From Trichoderma breve (Eukaryota; Ascomycota; Sordariomycetes; Hypocreales; Hypocreaceae), in contig NC_079237.1 in the NCBI RefSeq assembly GCF_028502605.1, positions 1,178,001-1,242,000 of the forward strand: a stretch of DNA of 64,000 nucleotides, written 5' to 3'. The notes under the pieces are model-generated. The model worked only from the letters and a program-made list of their open reading frames with translations, was not told the origin of the DNA and ran no database searches. Shown here in pieces: positions 34,198-44,502 of the stretch. Every line of letters starts with the position of its first letter. Positions within the stretch are counted from its first letter, which is position 1. The position numbers were made by a program, and so were the translations under genes.

Positions 34198-35999
34198 CTT
34201 TCGTCGATTGCTTTATATGGACTTAGTTGTAGCGCTTAACAGGAGCTATAGGCGATTAATCACATACCGTGTACATATGTGCTAATAATGTTATTTCGCA
34301 CAAGGGATGCATCGGTTTGACTCTTCAAATATATGCAATGTGTGTTAAAAGATCGTTGCAGAGGCGAATAGCCTAGCTATGCTTGCTTCAACAGTTGGGC
34401 ATCAAGCAAAAATAAAGCGGCATGAGAATCCGCTGCAGGATTCAGCCTTGCGGCTTATATTTGCAGGATCTCGTGCCCGATACAGAACAAAACATCACAT
34501 GATCAATGACCAATGATACGATGGGAAAATTGGCGGGGAGGCCAGTTAATATCATCAAACCAGGCAGCTATGAAAGTTCCGATTGAGGCGAGGATAGGAA
34601 AAGAACATTTGTATATAATACTAGACTGAAAAACAAATTTTATGTTACAGATCTAGAAGTAGCAGTAGCCTCTGAAATCACTACAAATCAGATTTTTTTA
34701 TCTGATTTAAAAGCGAAATATCCAGCTGAAGCAAGTAGTAGAAAAAGGAACATGAGGAGCGGATAAATGTCGAGCAGGTTCAGAACGCCCCGGACTGATA
34801 CAAGTACTAAAGGCTCAAGACTAGATTTATGTACATGTAATTGGCCGTTGAACACTCTATGCAGTTACTAATTGCAACTGATCTAAAAAGACATAAAATT
34901 AGAATCAGGTTTTCACGACCCATTAATGATCCTTAGATAAAAGAAGCATAATCATCATTCCATAATATTACAAACGATATACTTGATCGTAATTCCAACG
35001 TATAGCACGGGCATAGGTAACTGCGTACCTAGCCAGCACCTCAAATTGAATCTTAAGGACACCGGTATTATCAACTGCCAAAGGTGCGGAGTGATACACG
35101 GAAACGGAATCTTTACATGCTTCATGCTGGAGCCGCAATAGTTGCTGAGATTACCTGTTGGTATATGTTGATCCTTTGCGCTACCCCTATCCTCCTACAC
35201 CCAAACATGTGACTGCCAGTTATACGACGGCAGCTGTAGACATCGCCAGCGATGTTAAAGAAGTTTCATCAATTGGGTTACTGGTCACCACCTTTCACCA
35301 TCTTACCTGTCAACTAGCTAGACGGCTAACCTCGTAACCTTTCGCCAGTTTCCCAGCAAGTTCTCCTTGGCAATTATCAACTCAACCAAAGTTTGGTATT
35401 CGTATTGTAAGAGTAGCGATATAAAAAAATATACGATTATTATATATGCGGCTTATGTATTCGCCTCCTAAAAAAGGCTCTCCATAGATGACTCCTGATC
35501 CAGATGCAAAGTAGCTTTTTCGGAGATTTTCCTAAACAAGACTTGCCATCCTTTTTCTCATTCATCTGATATGTGATGGCTCAGTGATATAATCTCAGCT
35601 TTTATCACGATTAGTGCAATTGAACTCAGTTTTTCCCAACTTGCTGCCCAATTAGCAGGGGTATCCGTCGCGTATCCCAACCCTTTCCGACCTAGGGTAC
35701 CTCTAGCTGATTAAATGAATCAACGTTCCTCCCTCCATTCAAGACCTTGAGGGCTGATGTAATTCGACAGAATCCGTATGCAGTCCTCTCATAAGCTCTT
35801 TGTAATATTTTAAAATCTGACTTAATTTAACATGCTTCCTTAGCTGGTGAAGGCCTTCTGTTATCAGTCTTCTTCTGCTTTATACTCGTCGGCATTTCTT
35901 TGCCGTCCATTCCAGAACAGCTGGATTAATGGTAGCGGTAAGCACGAAGGGTGGAGCTAATGGGTACCTTTATAGTACTGCCTAACTTAGCTGGATAAT
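34198..35999. other. Intergenic, AT-rich, no supported gene
   Basis: About 1.8 kb upstream of the NACHT gene with no open frame of interest. The first 300 bp presumably hold that gene's promoter. Confidence 0.5.
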
Positions 36000-36019
36000 A
36001 GTTCCTCAACTGTTAAACA

Positions 36020-36410
36020 GGGGTCCTATTGCTTCTAATGCCGCTTGATCCGTAAACAACAGCCAATGATCAAAGAATCAAGGACTAGAACCGATAATGC
36101 CTCTGAAACAGGTGTAATAAGTAGTGTGGGATCTATTTACGGGATGATAACGGAAGATTTTTCTCGAGAAACTGCTTTTATTCTTACACCAATAGCAAAA
36201 GAAAGTATTGACCAAGTTCCTAATAGGGAAAGAAATCCTATAGAACAATTACCTACTTTACGTCACTGCCCTATTTGAAGAAGTGTAAGATTTGTCATGA
36301 CAATAGGAATATAGGCCAAGAACTTAGAGTTTTACAAGGCCGAAGTACTTGATCTCACCCACCGATAGGCTACTGCAATTGGGGTGGGGTGATATTTTGC
36401 TGATATTGGT
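36020..36410 (-). pseudogene. Decayed relic of a multi-span membrane protein (rhodopsin/PTH11-like?)
   Basis: On the minus strand, translation with stops ignored gives AYIPIVMTNLTLLQIGQ, stop, RKVGNCSIGFLSLLG..., VRIKAVSREKSSVIIP, stop, IDPTLLITPVSEALSV. The order of hydrophobic helix, RKVG, LLG..., VRIK, then IDPT...V(S)E resembles the last helices of the fungal rhodopsin/PTH11-like integral membrane domain (LWNLQ..RRKV...LG...IVR...D.T......E). At least two stops interrupt it and no intact frame exists. The plus-strand open frame over the same bases (36045-36278) looks like its shadow. Assignment is by eye and tentative. Confidence 0.3.
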
Positions 36411-36415
36411 TTGCT

Positions 36416-36501
36416 TTCTTGATCTGGTGATTTTTATGGAATCAAGAGATGCTTGATATTCTTGATCTGGTGATGTGTATGGAACCAAGAGATATTTCTT
36501 C
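36416..36501. repeat. Imperfect 43-bp tandem duplication
   Basis: TTCTTGATCTGGTGA at 36416-36430 recurs at 36459-36473. The flanking phrase TATGGAAxCAAGAGAT also repeats with the same 43-bp offset. It lies about 220 bp upstream of the secreted-protein gene. Confidence 0.7.
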
Positions 36502-36717
36502 TCAATGGAACGGATGAATCACCCATTAGTAAGAAGAGAGGGCAATGTGATGAATGGACTGCAAGTGAGCTCAAAAATCAATATAAAGTCACATTGCGAA
36601 GCATCATGGGAAAAGTCTCTGAAGAGGAGCATCAGCACTTACAAAGGTGTAAACTGACTCTCAGTACGCTGAGTAAATGGTATACTCCCATTATTTGAAT
36701 ATATACCATTGGACATA

Positions 36718-38208
36718 ATGGGTTTCGTTTCCAAAATAGTGCCACTTGTAGTGACACTGCTACTTGCACCACGCACCGCTACCTCTACGCCTACAGCCGA
36801 GCCTGCAACTTCACTCGTCAATGACACTCTAGCAGTGAACACTACTGCCATTGGGCTTAACGCAACGGCGTTCGCCAATCTCCTAAATATTACGACGTTG
36901 TACAACATTACGACTCCGGAAGATGCATTTGCGCAATACCCCGAAGGAGCTTCTCTGTTTGATGCACTGGCTGCTTTTGAAAAAGAGACAAACCTCGTAG
37001 GCAGTGCAACATCAGAGCATGTTTCAGCATATTATGTGCATAAAGCCGCCATGGCTGACATCGAATGCCATAATGAAACATACCAAATGTTGAGTCATGG
37101 ACGCTTCCTCAGAGCCAATTACACGCAGGCTTTGAAGTATGGCCATGTTTACGGAAATATCACTGCAAAGAGTGGCTCTTGTGTAACTAAAGGCATGACA
37201 AGATTGAATACCAGTAACCAAAAGCGATTTTTTGGTGCTCTTTTCGCCAATGCGGCTCTTTGGTTTTCAGGAATCTCATTCGCTGGCCAACTCTTCAATG
37301 CGGCATGCCAAATCACCAATCAGTTTAACCAACACTCTGTCGGACGGCCTGTGTGTATTGGAGCCAGCATCTTAACAGCAATGGGCGGTGGATCGAATCT
37401 TTGGCAGGCTTGGAACACTGCCCAAACGGCTGTTACGCGAACACCTTCGTTTAATGACTATGGAGTATGGCAAACAGGCAGTGGATATCAAGTAGAGTTA
37501 CAAGGACTTTCTGATCGCAGTACATCTGACTTTGACTGGGAGTCAGAAATGCCGGGCATGCTCCATGGCTATGAGAATAGGAATTTGACATGGGCGGAAT
37601 TTTACGGAGCTAACATCACCCACCCGGGCTCCTACTATTACGACGGATCGCGTGGTGGCATAGCCATGCCGATACAATTTTTCCATCAACCACACCCAAC
37701 AAACGCTAGTCGTATGACGACTCATCTTGGAGTCGATCTCACTGGAAAGTCTATCCGCAAGCGGGAGATGGTGTTAAGAAAGCGTCAGAATCCCAACGAC
37801 CAAAACACTTGGTGCAATGGAGGACCATCAGTTGCAACATTTGGACCTCCAGAAAACGATGTACCTGCTTGGGAGGTGGGGTACTGCGATGAAGATGACA
37901 ACTCAGGAGAGTCAGCAGATGGTGGCGCCGGAGCATTATACTACGGCTTTGACTCATACGCACCGAACGAGAATTCAGCCTTGGGATGGGACATGGGTCT
38001 CGATGATTCGGGAGACCAACAAGGGTTTCAGGAAGCATATGATGCAGTCTATGAGCAAGTTTCTGGGGATCAGATTTGGGAATCTTGTGTCTGTATGCAG
38101 GAAAATGGACAGTGGACTAACACCGGATCCCTTCAATATTCCTGGGATGATACCTACAATGGGTATTCGGAGTGCTGGAATGCTAACTGTGATGGTGGAG
38201 GAGATTAA
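36718..38208 (+). CDS. Secreted protein of unknown function with KR processing sites
   Basis: A 496-aa open frame from the ATG at 36718. The first 26 residues form a signal peptide (MGFVSKIVPLVVTLLLAP...). Many NxS/T sequons mark the first 160 residues. Three Lys-Arg pairs (169-170, 348-349, 355-356) are candidate Kex2 sites and would split the product into an N-terminal piece, a middle piece that starts with a hydrophobic FFGALFANAALWFSG segment, and an acidic Cys/Gly/Trp-rich C-terminal piece. I recognise no domain. A pre-pro, multi-chain layout is known in secreted fungal killer-type proteins, but no homology is claimed. The middle hydrophobic segment could instead be a membrane anchor. 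It lies between an NLR and a HET gene and is convergent with the latter. Confidence 0.7.
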   Translation: MGFVSKIVPLVVTLLLAPRTATSTPTAEPATSLVNDTLAVNTTAIGLNATAFANLLNITTLYNITTPEDAFAQYPEGASLFDALAAFEKETNLVGSATSEHVSAYYVHKAAMADIECHNETYQMLSHGRFLRANYTQALKYGHVYGNITAKSGSCVTKGMTRLNTSNQKRFFGALFANAALWFSGISFAGQLFNAACQITNQFNQHSVGRPVCIGASILTAMGGGSNLWQAWNTAQTAVTRTPSFNDYGVWQTGSGYQVELQGLSDRSTSDFDWESEMPGMLHGYENRNLTWAEFYGANITHPGSYYYDGSRGGIAMPIQFFHQPHPTNASRMTTHLGVDLTGKSIRKREMVLRKRQNPNDQNTWCNGGPSVATFGPPENDVPAWEVGYCDEDDNSGESADGGAGALYYGFDSYAPNENSALGWDMGLDDSGDQQGFQEAYDAVYEQVSGDQIWESCVCMQENGQWTNTGSLQYSWDDTYNGYSECWNANCDGGGD

Positions 38209-38960
38209 AGCAGAGCTGACAATTGTTGGTCTGGCTGCCAATGTTGCGGCTTGCCTCTTATGGTCGCAAAGATGATCGAGATGATCCATGATAGATCAAC
38301 TGGATATATAAGTTCACTTCTTACGCTCATTTAGATAGCTGGAATAGCCAGCTGTTAATCACAGGCTCATGATTGGACTGCATTTCTAACTCTTACTTTC
38401 TGTCAACGCTTATATTGTTTACGTGGTGTGACTGTGAATCTCGATGCTGAGGCTGGTTACCTGATTCATAGATTGCGAAGTCCTGACTAGCAGTTGACCG
38501 TCCTACAAGCCAGGGCTAACATCTACTGTTCCGCCAGTAGGAGATAAAATGAACTCCCTTTTCTCATCGTATCTTTTCACATGATAAAGTATAGTCTGTA
38601 TTAGCACTTGTTTAATGTGTTAAATACCCAGTATTCGAGACTGGTATCCAGAACTTCGGTGACTATTAACTGCATTGGGAAAGTATACCCAGATGATATC
38701 TTCACCATTAACGGCAGAATCTTCAACAATTCCTAACAATATGTCTTAATTTGAATCAATGTATAATTGCCACTACTACGCCCGCTTTATCATGGCGTTT
38801 GGATACATGGCAGATATAATTAGCAATGAAGTCTTTGATTGGTCTTTGACATCTCTGTAGACTAAAGCAGGATACTACGTATGCTGGATGTTGGCTCGTC
38901 ACTCTCTCATCATAGCTGTCGGGCTATTTATTACCAGTTCAACTATATAATGTCTTGATA
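38209..38960. other. Convergent intergenic spacer
   Basis: About 750 bp between the secreted-protein gene (+) and HET gene 2 (-); AT-rich, nothing recognised. Confidence 0.5.
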
Positions 38961-40535
38961 TTAATCACCATCGGCGCAATCGCACTCAGTTATTTTTGAT
39001 CCTGGAGATCCCCCTATTCGCAAATGACTCCTCCGTGTTTTGCCCACAAACTCTTCGGGCACACCACTATGTCCTGGAAAACATTCCCATGCACCACTCT
39101 TGGATTTCTTAATTTCATATGCCGCTAGGTGTTGAATAAACCCATTGGTTGGAATAATGAAATCCTCGGCCCCTATGAGCATGACGTGAGTTGAGTCGGC
39201 ATTTGATAGATTCCAGTGATATGCTTCCCCATAGCCATTGACAACTAAGGGCTCATTGGCTCGGTTGTTTTGAATCTCAAAGATTTCTGTACACACCAGA
39301 TCGCTATTGTCCGAAGAAGCAGCTGCGGGAATCAGAATCTTAATATTGAATATCTTCATGTACGTCTGAGTCAAGATATACTTTTCAACAGGAACGGGCT
39401 GCTTTTCGACTATGAATATTGGGGTTTGCTGAACGTCAAAGGTCGGAATGGTAGGAAACAGCCTCTGTCGAAGTTCACGGGGCGCGCCATGTTCCATAAT
39501 ATCCAGCCACGACGGAAATGACATTGATGTCTTCCTCACAACCTCAGCAATAAGATCTTCTCTACTGCGGTTGTAATCGACCTCGATTTCAACGCCCAGC
39601 AAATGCATCATGCTATACACTGTATCCTGGGGATATTTCGATTTGCGCAACCACAAACTCCGCCAAACACCAACTTGCCTCATGGCGGGTGTTGTGGCCA
39701 ACAAAAGAGCTGCGAAAGCCCAAACAACTGCGCCATCGCCGAGACATTTCAACAACCACCTCCCTTTTCGGACAACTTCGCCTGTTTTTCTGTTGGTGAC
39801 TTCGATATGTATTACACCCTGGAGATGATTCAGGATACCCCGTATATCTGCTAATGCAAGGCTATCCTCAAGGTAGGTAAAATCCTGATAGCCTGGCCAA
39901 GCAGATCTTTCTGTAAAAAGATAGTCATCAATCTTTTGTTTGAGTAACCACACGTAATCCATGCCTAGCACATATGTGTTTGGACATAGAGCTGCCTCCT
40001 GAACTGTCCACGCTCGACTAGCCCATTCAGTCTCAATTTCGAAATCTTGAGCTGCAGAAACGCCACCGGGCATGACTATAACTGCCGTCGCATTCTTGTA
40101 TATGTTGCCCATGTTGGGAATTTGGAGTTTCTTGTCGTCTAGAGAGTTTTGATGAACACAGATGAAATCAAGCCATAGTAATTCGCATCCCAAATGTCGA
40201 GCTGCAAGTGCTGCTTGGCGCAGACCATGCCAACTGATTGTAGATGGGGAACTATCGCCCATGTCAATGTGTAGAGGCCGATTCGCAATCGTGCTAAGCC
40301 TCATGACCTCGGGAGAAGAGTTCCAAGTGTGTGATATGGCGACATATTTGGGAAGTTGACCGTCGACATTATTCCAGTCCAAGTCCCTCCATTCCAAAAG
40401 AGAGAACTCAGCATTGGTCAGTGCTAAAAGGCCGCTCACAGTAATGAATCTTGAAGCGCCATCCACATGGTTTGACTGGTAGCTCCAAGTTGTTTGATCT
40501 GCCTCGTAGAATGTTTTAATTGGAATGCCGGTCAT
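38961..40535 (-). CDS. HET-domain protein 2
   Basis: 524 aa from the ATG at 40535. The frame stays open to 40652 without an ATG, so an upstream exon is possible. The HET core is clear: KYVAISHTW (about 63-71), ELLWLDFICVHQ (about 118-129), IPNMGNIYKNATAVIVMPGG, and RAWTVQEAAL (about 174-183). HET domains mediate incompatibility cell death. A hydrophobic stretch of about 18 residues (VVWAFAALLLATTPAM, about 270-285) follows the core. It could be a membrane segment, which is not usual in the family. The C-terminal 200 residues have no domain I know. It stands at the edge of the accessory region, next to the siderophore transporter. Confidence 0.85.
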   Translation of the reverse strand: MTGIPIKTFYEADQTTWSYQSNHVDGASRFITVSGLLALTNAEFSLLEWRDLDWNNVDGQLPKYVAISHTWNSSPEVMRLSTIANRPLHIDMGDSSPSTISWHGLRQAALAARHLGCELLWLDFICVHQNSLDDKKLQIPNMGNIYKNATAVIVMPGGVSAAQDFEIETEWASRAWTVQEAALCPNTYVLGMDYVWLLKQKIDDYLFTERSAWPGYQDFTYLEDSLALADIRGILNHLQGVIHIEVTNRKTGEVVRKGRWLLKCLGDGAVVWAFAALLLATTPAMRQVGVWRSLWLRKSKYPQDTVYSMMHLLGVEIEVDYNRSREDLIAEVVRKTSMSFPSWLDIMEHGAPRELRQRLFPTIPTFDVQQTPIFIVEKQPVPVEKYILTQTYMKIFNIKILIPAAASSDNSDLVCTEIFEIQNNRANEPLVVNGYGEAYHWNLSNADSTHVMLIGAEDFIIPTNGFIQHLAAYEIKKSKSGAWECFPGHSGVPEEFVGKTRRSHLRIGGSPGSKITECDCADGD

Positions 40536-40900
40536 ATTTCGAACTTTTCTCAGGCTCCTCGAGTAAACCAGATTTGCCAGTTCTAGACGGATGGTGGGAG
40601 AGAATGCCAGCTTAAATGGAAGATTATGAATAGCTCTTGTATTGGGCACCAATGTTGGGCATCAAGTCCTTCAGGTGCTTAAGATGAGGTTTCTCACTGC
40701 ATACATTTACAAAGCTAAGCATTTACACCGACTCTATTAGCGTGGTGTGTCTTTACTTTATTATTGGAATTATCAAGATCTCATATATCTTGATAGTGGT
40801 CAATGCCATCTGTCGACGAGCGACTAGTATGGACCTTGCGGCTGTTGTTATATACTACAATCTGCGGTAGCTTAGTACCTTCAATATCTAAACTCGGTGA
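40536..40900. other. Intergenic spacer
   Basis: 365 bp between HET gene 2 and the transporter, both on the minus strand. The part to 40652 is open in frame with the HET gene. Nothing else seen. Confidence 0.4.
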
Positions 40901-42774
40901 TTAGATGACGTTGCCACGAGTCTGCTTAACATCACGAAGCTTGATATCTCGCCACATCCAAGTACAACCCCAGCCAACCACTATGAAGCATACACTAGTG
41001 ATGAGCATGAGACGTTGTGACTCTCCATATGCAAGAGAAATCCCATGTCGGATCTCTGTGCCTTCAGGGTATCCAAGCTGGGTGTAGATGCTGCTGAAGA
41101 TTGCGTCGACCGGAGCATCGGCTGGAAGATTCTTGATCAGGTTCTTCTTGAACGTGCCCGTCCAAATGGCAGCAGCAATGGTTGACCCAATGGCGCTGCC
41201 AATACTGGAGAATAGGTCGAGAATAGCCATGATAACAGCGACATGTTGGTGGTCTGAAGGAGCCATCATGGCCATTTCTCCAGCAACGACCATGGGGCCA
41301 CCAGCGAAGGCAACGAAGATCTGTGTCATGATGACATAGCCAATGCTCTGGTCAGGCTGTCGGAATTTGATCATAAGACCAACGCCAAGAAGCATGAGAG
41401 GGAGCGCATACAAAGTCGCGGACCACTTGAACCTGCCAGACAAGCGGATGAAGTAAGCAAGGAGGAGAGCCGCGAAACAAGAGCCGACACGGTAAATGTT
41501 GCCAATGTAAGTGGCTTTGGTAATACCAGTATTCCAGACAACCAGCAGCATGGAGCTGAAATAGCTGCCCCAGATGGCCGAATTAGCAAACACAAAGAGG
41601 AACATGAGCCCAGCGAAGAATACTGTCCGGTCCATGAGAAGGTTCACCGGCACAAATTTGACAGGAGCCAGGTACGCCTCGTAGAAGACAAAAGCGATGA
41701 TGAGAAGACCGCCAACGATGATGAAAGCGATGATGATTGGTGCTCGCCACTGCTCAGCCTGGTATGAGTAGATCGAGAAGGAAAGCAGAAACAAGGCCAT
41801 TCCAGTAGCAAGAATGAGGATGCCGATGAGATCAACATCGATGCAGTATTTCTTTATCGAAGCAAGAGTAAGTCGTCCAGATTTCGATTCCAGCAGCCCT
41901 TGCTTACGAGCCTTGACGTGGTTCCAGATGAAGAGGAATCCAAGGGGTCCGACGACTACTGGGGTCACAATGGCCCATATTCCAAAGCCCCATCGCCAGC
42001 CAATACCAGCGATGACGCTGTCCGAGATTGGTCCACCAGCGAAAGTTGTTGCGATATAAGGAGACGTTGCAAAGGCAAGCATCAGGGGTCGGTTAAGGAG
42101 GGAGGTTGTGTCGGCAATGAAGATGGTGATACAGTAGCTGACGCCTTGGGCGCTAGAAGATGCGAATATGGTTAGTCAAGTATGAAAAGCGAAAGGATAA
42201 TCATAGGACTTACCCAATGGATGAAAAGACTTGAGCGGCAGCATAAGTCTTGACGTTGTTACAACCAGCCATCATGATAAATCCAATAACCCAAATGAAC
42301 AGAGTGAGAAGCAAGCCCTGAGGTCTACCCCAAGTGTCGAGGATCTTGGCCAGGGGAAGCTTCGTCAGTCCACCGAATAAGCTAGCCATGATGCCGGTAG
42401 CCGCAGTCAAAGAGTGTTGCTGGAAAGAACTGGTGACGAATGGGTTGAGAGCACCGGTGACGACCTCTTCGATCGATGTAATAAAGTAAATAAGCCAGAT
42501 ACTGTTGCAATGATGTCAACGTTAGCAAGCTGTGATGTTCCCATCATGTGAAATCATCATCGTACATCACATAGGCAGCAACCATGTGCCACTTAGTCCA
42601 CACTTGGGCCGCAGCCTCGATCTTCTGAACACCCCCTTGCGCATCTTTCTCCAAGTCATCGTTGAAATCAGACTTTTCGACGGGATTGTTCTGTCCAGTG
42701 CCTTTTTCATCGGCAATCTCTGGAGCAACAGTAGTTACGTCCCCCTCAGGGGTAGTCTTGGAGAACAAGCCCAT
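40901..42774 (-). CDS. Siderophore-iron transporter (MFS, SIT/MirB-like)
   Basis: Three exons (42774-42566, 42501-42214, 42152-40901) give 582 aa. These proton symporters bring ferric-siderophore complexes across the plasma membrane. Family hallmarks: WTKWHMVAAYV...WLIYFITSIEEVV at the first membrane span, LNPFVTSSFQQHSL, LTKLPLAKILDTWGRPQG between spans 2 and 3, TYAAAQVFSSIGAQGVSYC, and GGPISDSVIAGIGWRWGFGIWAI later. About 14 membrane segments can be counted, the number expected for the SIT subfamily, after an acidic cytosolic N-terminus of about 60 residues. A TATAAAAGG box lies about 115 bp upstream (42887-42895, minus strand). Three Sre-type sites lie a further 330-370 bp upstream, so iron repression is likely. 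Divergent from a CFEM gene. Confidence 0.92.
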
Positions 42775-43772
42775 TATGAGGGATATGTCCCGCTCAGGAG
42801 ATACTTAAATGGCAAAGAAAAGCCAGAGCTGAGAAAAGAAAGTGGCTAAGCTAGACACTTTTCGGGCGAGAGCCCGGCTTTTGCAGCCTTTTATATCTAT
42901 ACAACCCAGCTATCCCATGTGACACCCAGTCTTGGCAGTACCAACAACTACATGACTCAGACTAAATGAAAACCAAGAGAAATCGGGTCCGCGGGAACGT
43001 TGGCATAACGCGATCGAAACCAACAGGGTCACATCGCAAGAAAACATTCGAAAATCCCTCTCGGAGAGCGATCGGTGTGCGAAGAAAACAGCGATTAAAA
43101 CTCTCTCAAAAAGACGGGAGCAAGGGTATATGTAGGCATGGCAAGGATTAAAAGCGCGGCCCCCCTCTTTTGCGCAATCCTCGGCATGCAGGTTCGGGGA
43201 TGGCATCCAATGATTTGATCTTATCTGATGATCTGATAAAATTTTTTATCTGATCATCTCCACCGCCTTCACACCATTACACCACTTCTAGCAAAGCCGC
43301 CGAGATTCAGCTCTCGTATAGCGCCAAATAGTTGTTAGCTTGGGAGCCGGTGCTGGCACGGCACGGCTTGGCGAGGAAGCTGCCAAACTGCATGTGAAAC
43401 TAGAGTAGGATCTTAGAGCGATTTCGGCTTGGGAATCCTTGCACTAGAAGCACGAGACTTGCTGGTTGTTGGCACTTCTATTGAATAAGGTTAATCAGGA
43501 AAGGTTCAGTCCGAAGGTCCAGAAAAGCTCGGATGTTGACAGCAAAGGTTCCGTCGATTTGGGCTGAGCTTCTGCACGCGGGATTTAGACAGTTCTCGAT
43601 TTAGACAGCTCTCCGAGTTGCATATATGTAGCCGACCCTCGGTGTGTCGAAGTAATCCAGGTTTTTTTAATTCCTTTGCTTCTTCTTCTTTTTACCAGAT
43701 CAAGTCCTAATTTTGAGCCCTTAATTCTTCATCAAAAACTACTCTTTTTAGAGTTATTAATCAATCGTTATA
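42775..43772. promoter_or_regulatory. Shared iron-responsive intergenic region
   Basis: About 1 kb between the divergent start codons of the siderophore transporter and the CFEM gene. It contains the transporter's TATA box and the cluster of three Sre-type sites listed separately. Poly-pyrimidine CTTCTTCTTCTT near 43679-43690 probably marks the CFEM core promoter. Confidence 0.6.
43221..43254. promoter_or_regulatory. Three Sre/SreA-type GATA sites (ATCWGATAA)
   Basis: TTATCTGAT at 43221-43229 (reverse complement ATCAGATAA), ATCTGATAA at 43231-43239, and TTATCTGAT at 43246-43254. All three fit exactly the ATCWGATAA consensus of the iron-sensing GATA repressors SreA/Sre1, which shut down siderophore and reductive iron uptake genes in iron-replete cells. 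They lie 447-480 bp from the transporter ATG and about 520-550 bp from the CFEM ATG. Confidence 0.8.
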
Positions 43773-44502
43773 ATGAAGACTACCTCATTCCTCCTTGCCG
43801 CCTCAATGGCTGGCGCTGTGGTTGCGCAGAAACTGTCGGATTACTTTCCGGAATGCTCCCTGAACTGTCTTGAGCAAGGAACTACTTCCGCTACTGACTG
43901 CACTCTCGGTGATGCAGTGTGCTTCTGTGTGCAGAGCAACTACGAGGCCATCTACAACGCAGAGCTTTCCTGCGTCCTCAAGGATTGCGGTGCCGACGTC
44001 TCCGTCGGTAAGTCTACCATTAGAATCGATGAAGGAGGAGAGACTTTGAGACGGACAAACTAACACACATGATACAGACAAGGTCCTCCCTGCTGCGATT
44101 CAGTTTTGCTCTGCCGCTACTGCTTCTGCTTCTGCCACTGCCGCTGCCCCGGCTGAGTCTACATCTGCCACCTCCGCCGCCACGACTGAGACGACTGAGA
44201 CGACATCACATGCGGCTCCTTCTTCTTCTTCTTCTTCTTCTTCTTCTTCTTCTTCTTCTTCTTCTTCTTCTTCTTCGTCTTCTTCCGAAGCATCTGAGAC
44301 TTCCGCTCCGCAAACGACATCTTCTGCTGCTCGCTCAACTTCCGCTCCTCAAACCACTGCTACAAGCTCGACTCCGGTCGGATCTGGTCGTCCTGTGACG
44401 ACCGCCAGCACCACGGCTGCGTTTAGCACTGCTGCAGCTGCAGCTGCTGGGCCAATGGTGACTGCTGCCATGCTCATTGCCGGCGCCGTTGCCATGTTGT
44501 AA
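43773..44502 (+). CDS. CFEM-domain GPI-anchored cell surface protein
   Basis: Two exons (43773-44007, 44078-44502) give 219 aa. Signal peptide about 1-18. The CFEM domain has its eight cysteines (C28, C32, C43, C50, C52, C67, C72, C89), the last one restored by splicing. Asp47, three residues before C50, sits where the haem-iron axial ligand lies in Candida Csa2. A Ser/Thr/Ala-rich stalk follows, including about 18-19 consecutive serines coded by a TCT repeat. The C-terminus is hydrophobic (GPMVTAAMLIAGAVAML), as for GPI attachment. CFEM proteins bind haem or iron, or act at the wall in host contact. The divergent siderophore transporter and shared Sre-type sites favour an iron role here. Confidence 0.92.
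44221..44285 (+). repeat. TCT trinucleotide microsatellite in the CFEM stalk
   Basis: A pure TCT run from 44221 to about 44276, then one TCG and more TCT. It codes a polyserine tract. Such runs often vary in copy number between strains, and here length change stays in frame. Confidence 0.9.

Noticed and set aside
36045..36278. 77-aa plus-strand open frame that first looked like a small gene or organelle insert
   Set aside because: The minus strand over the same bases reads as a decayed membrane protein, which explains it better; no promoter or homologue recognised.
44069..44398. Leu-rich open frame of 109 aa on the plus strand
   Set aside because: It is the shifted frame of the TCT repeat and stalk of the CFEM gene; poly-Leu arises from the microsatellite.
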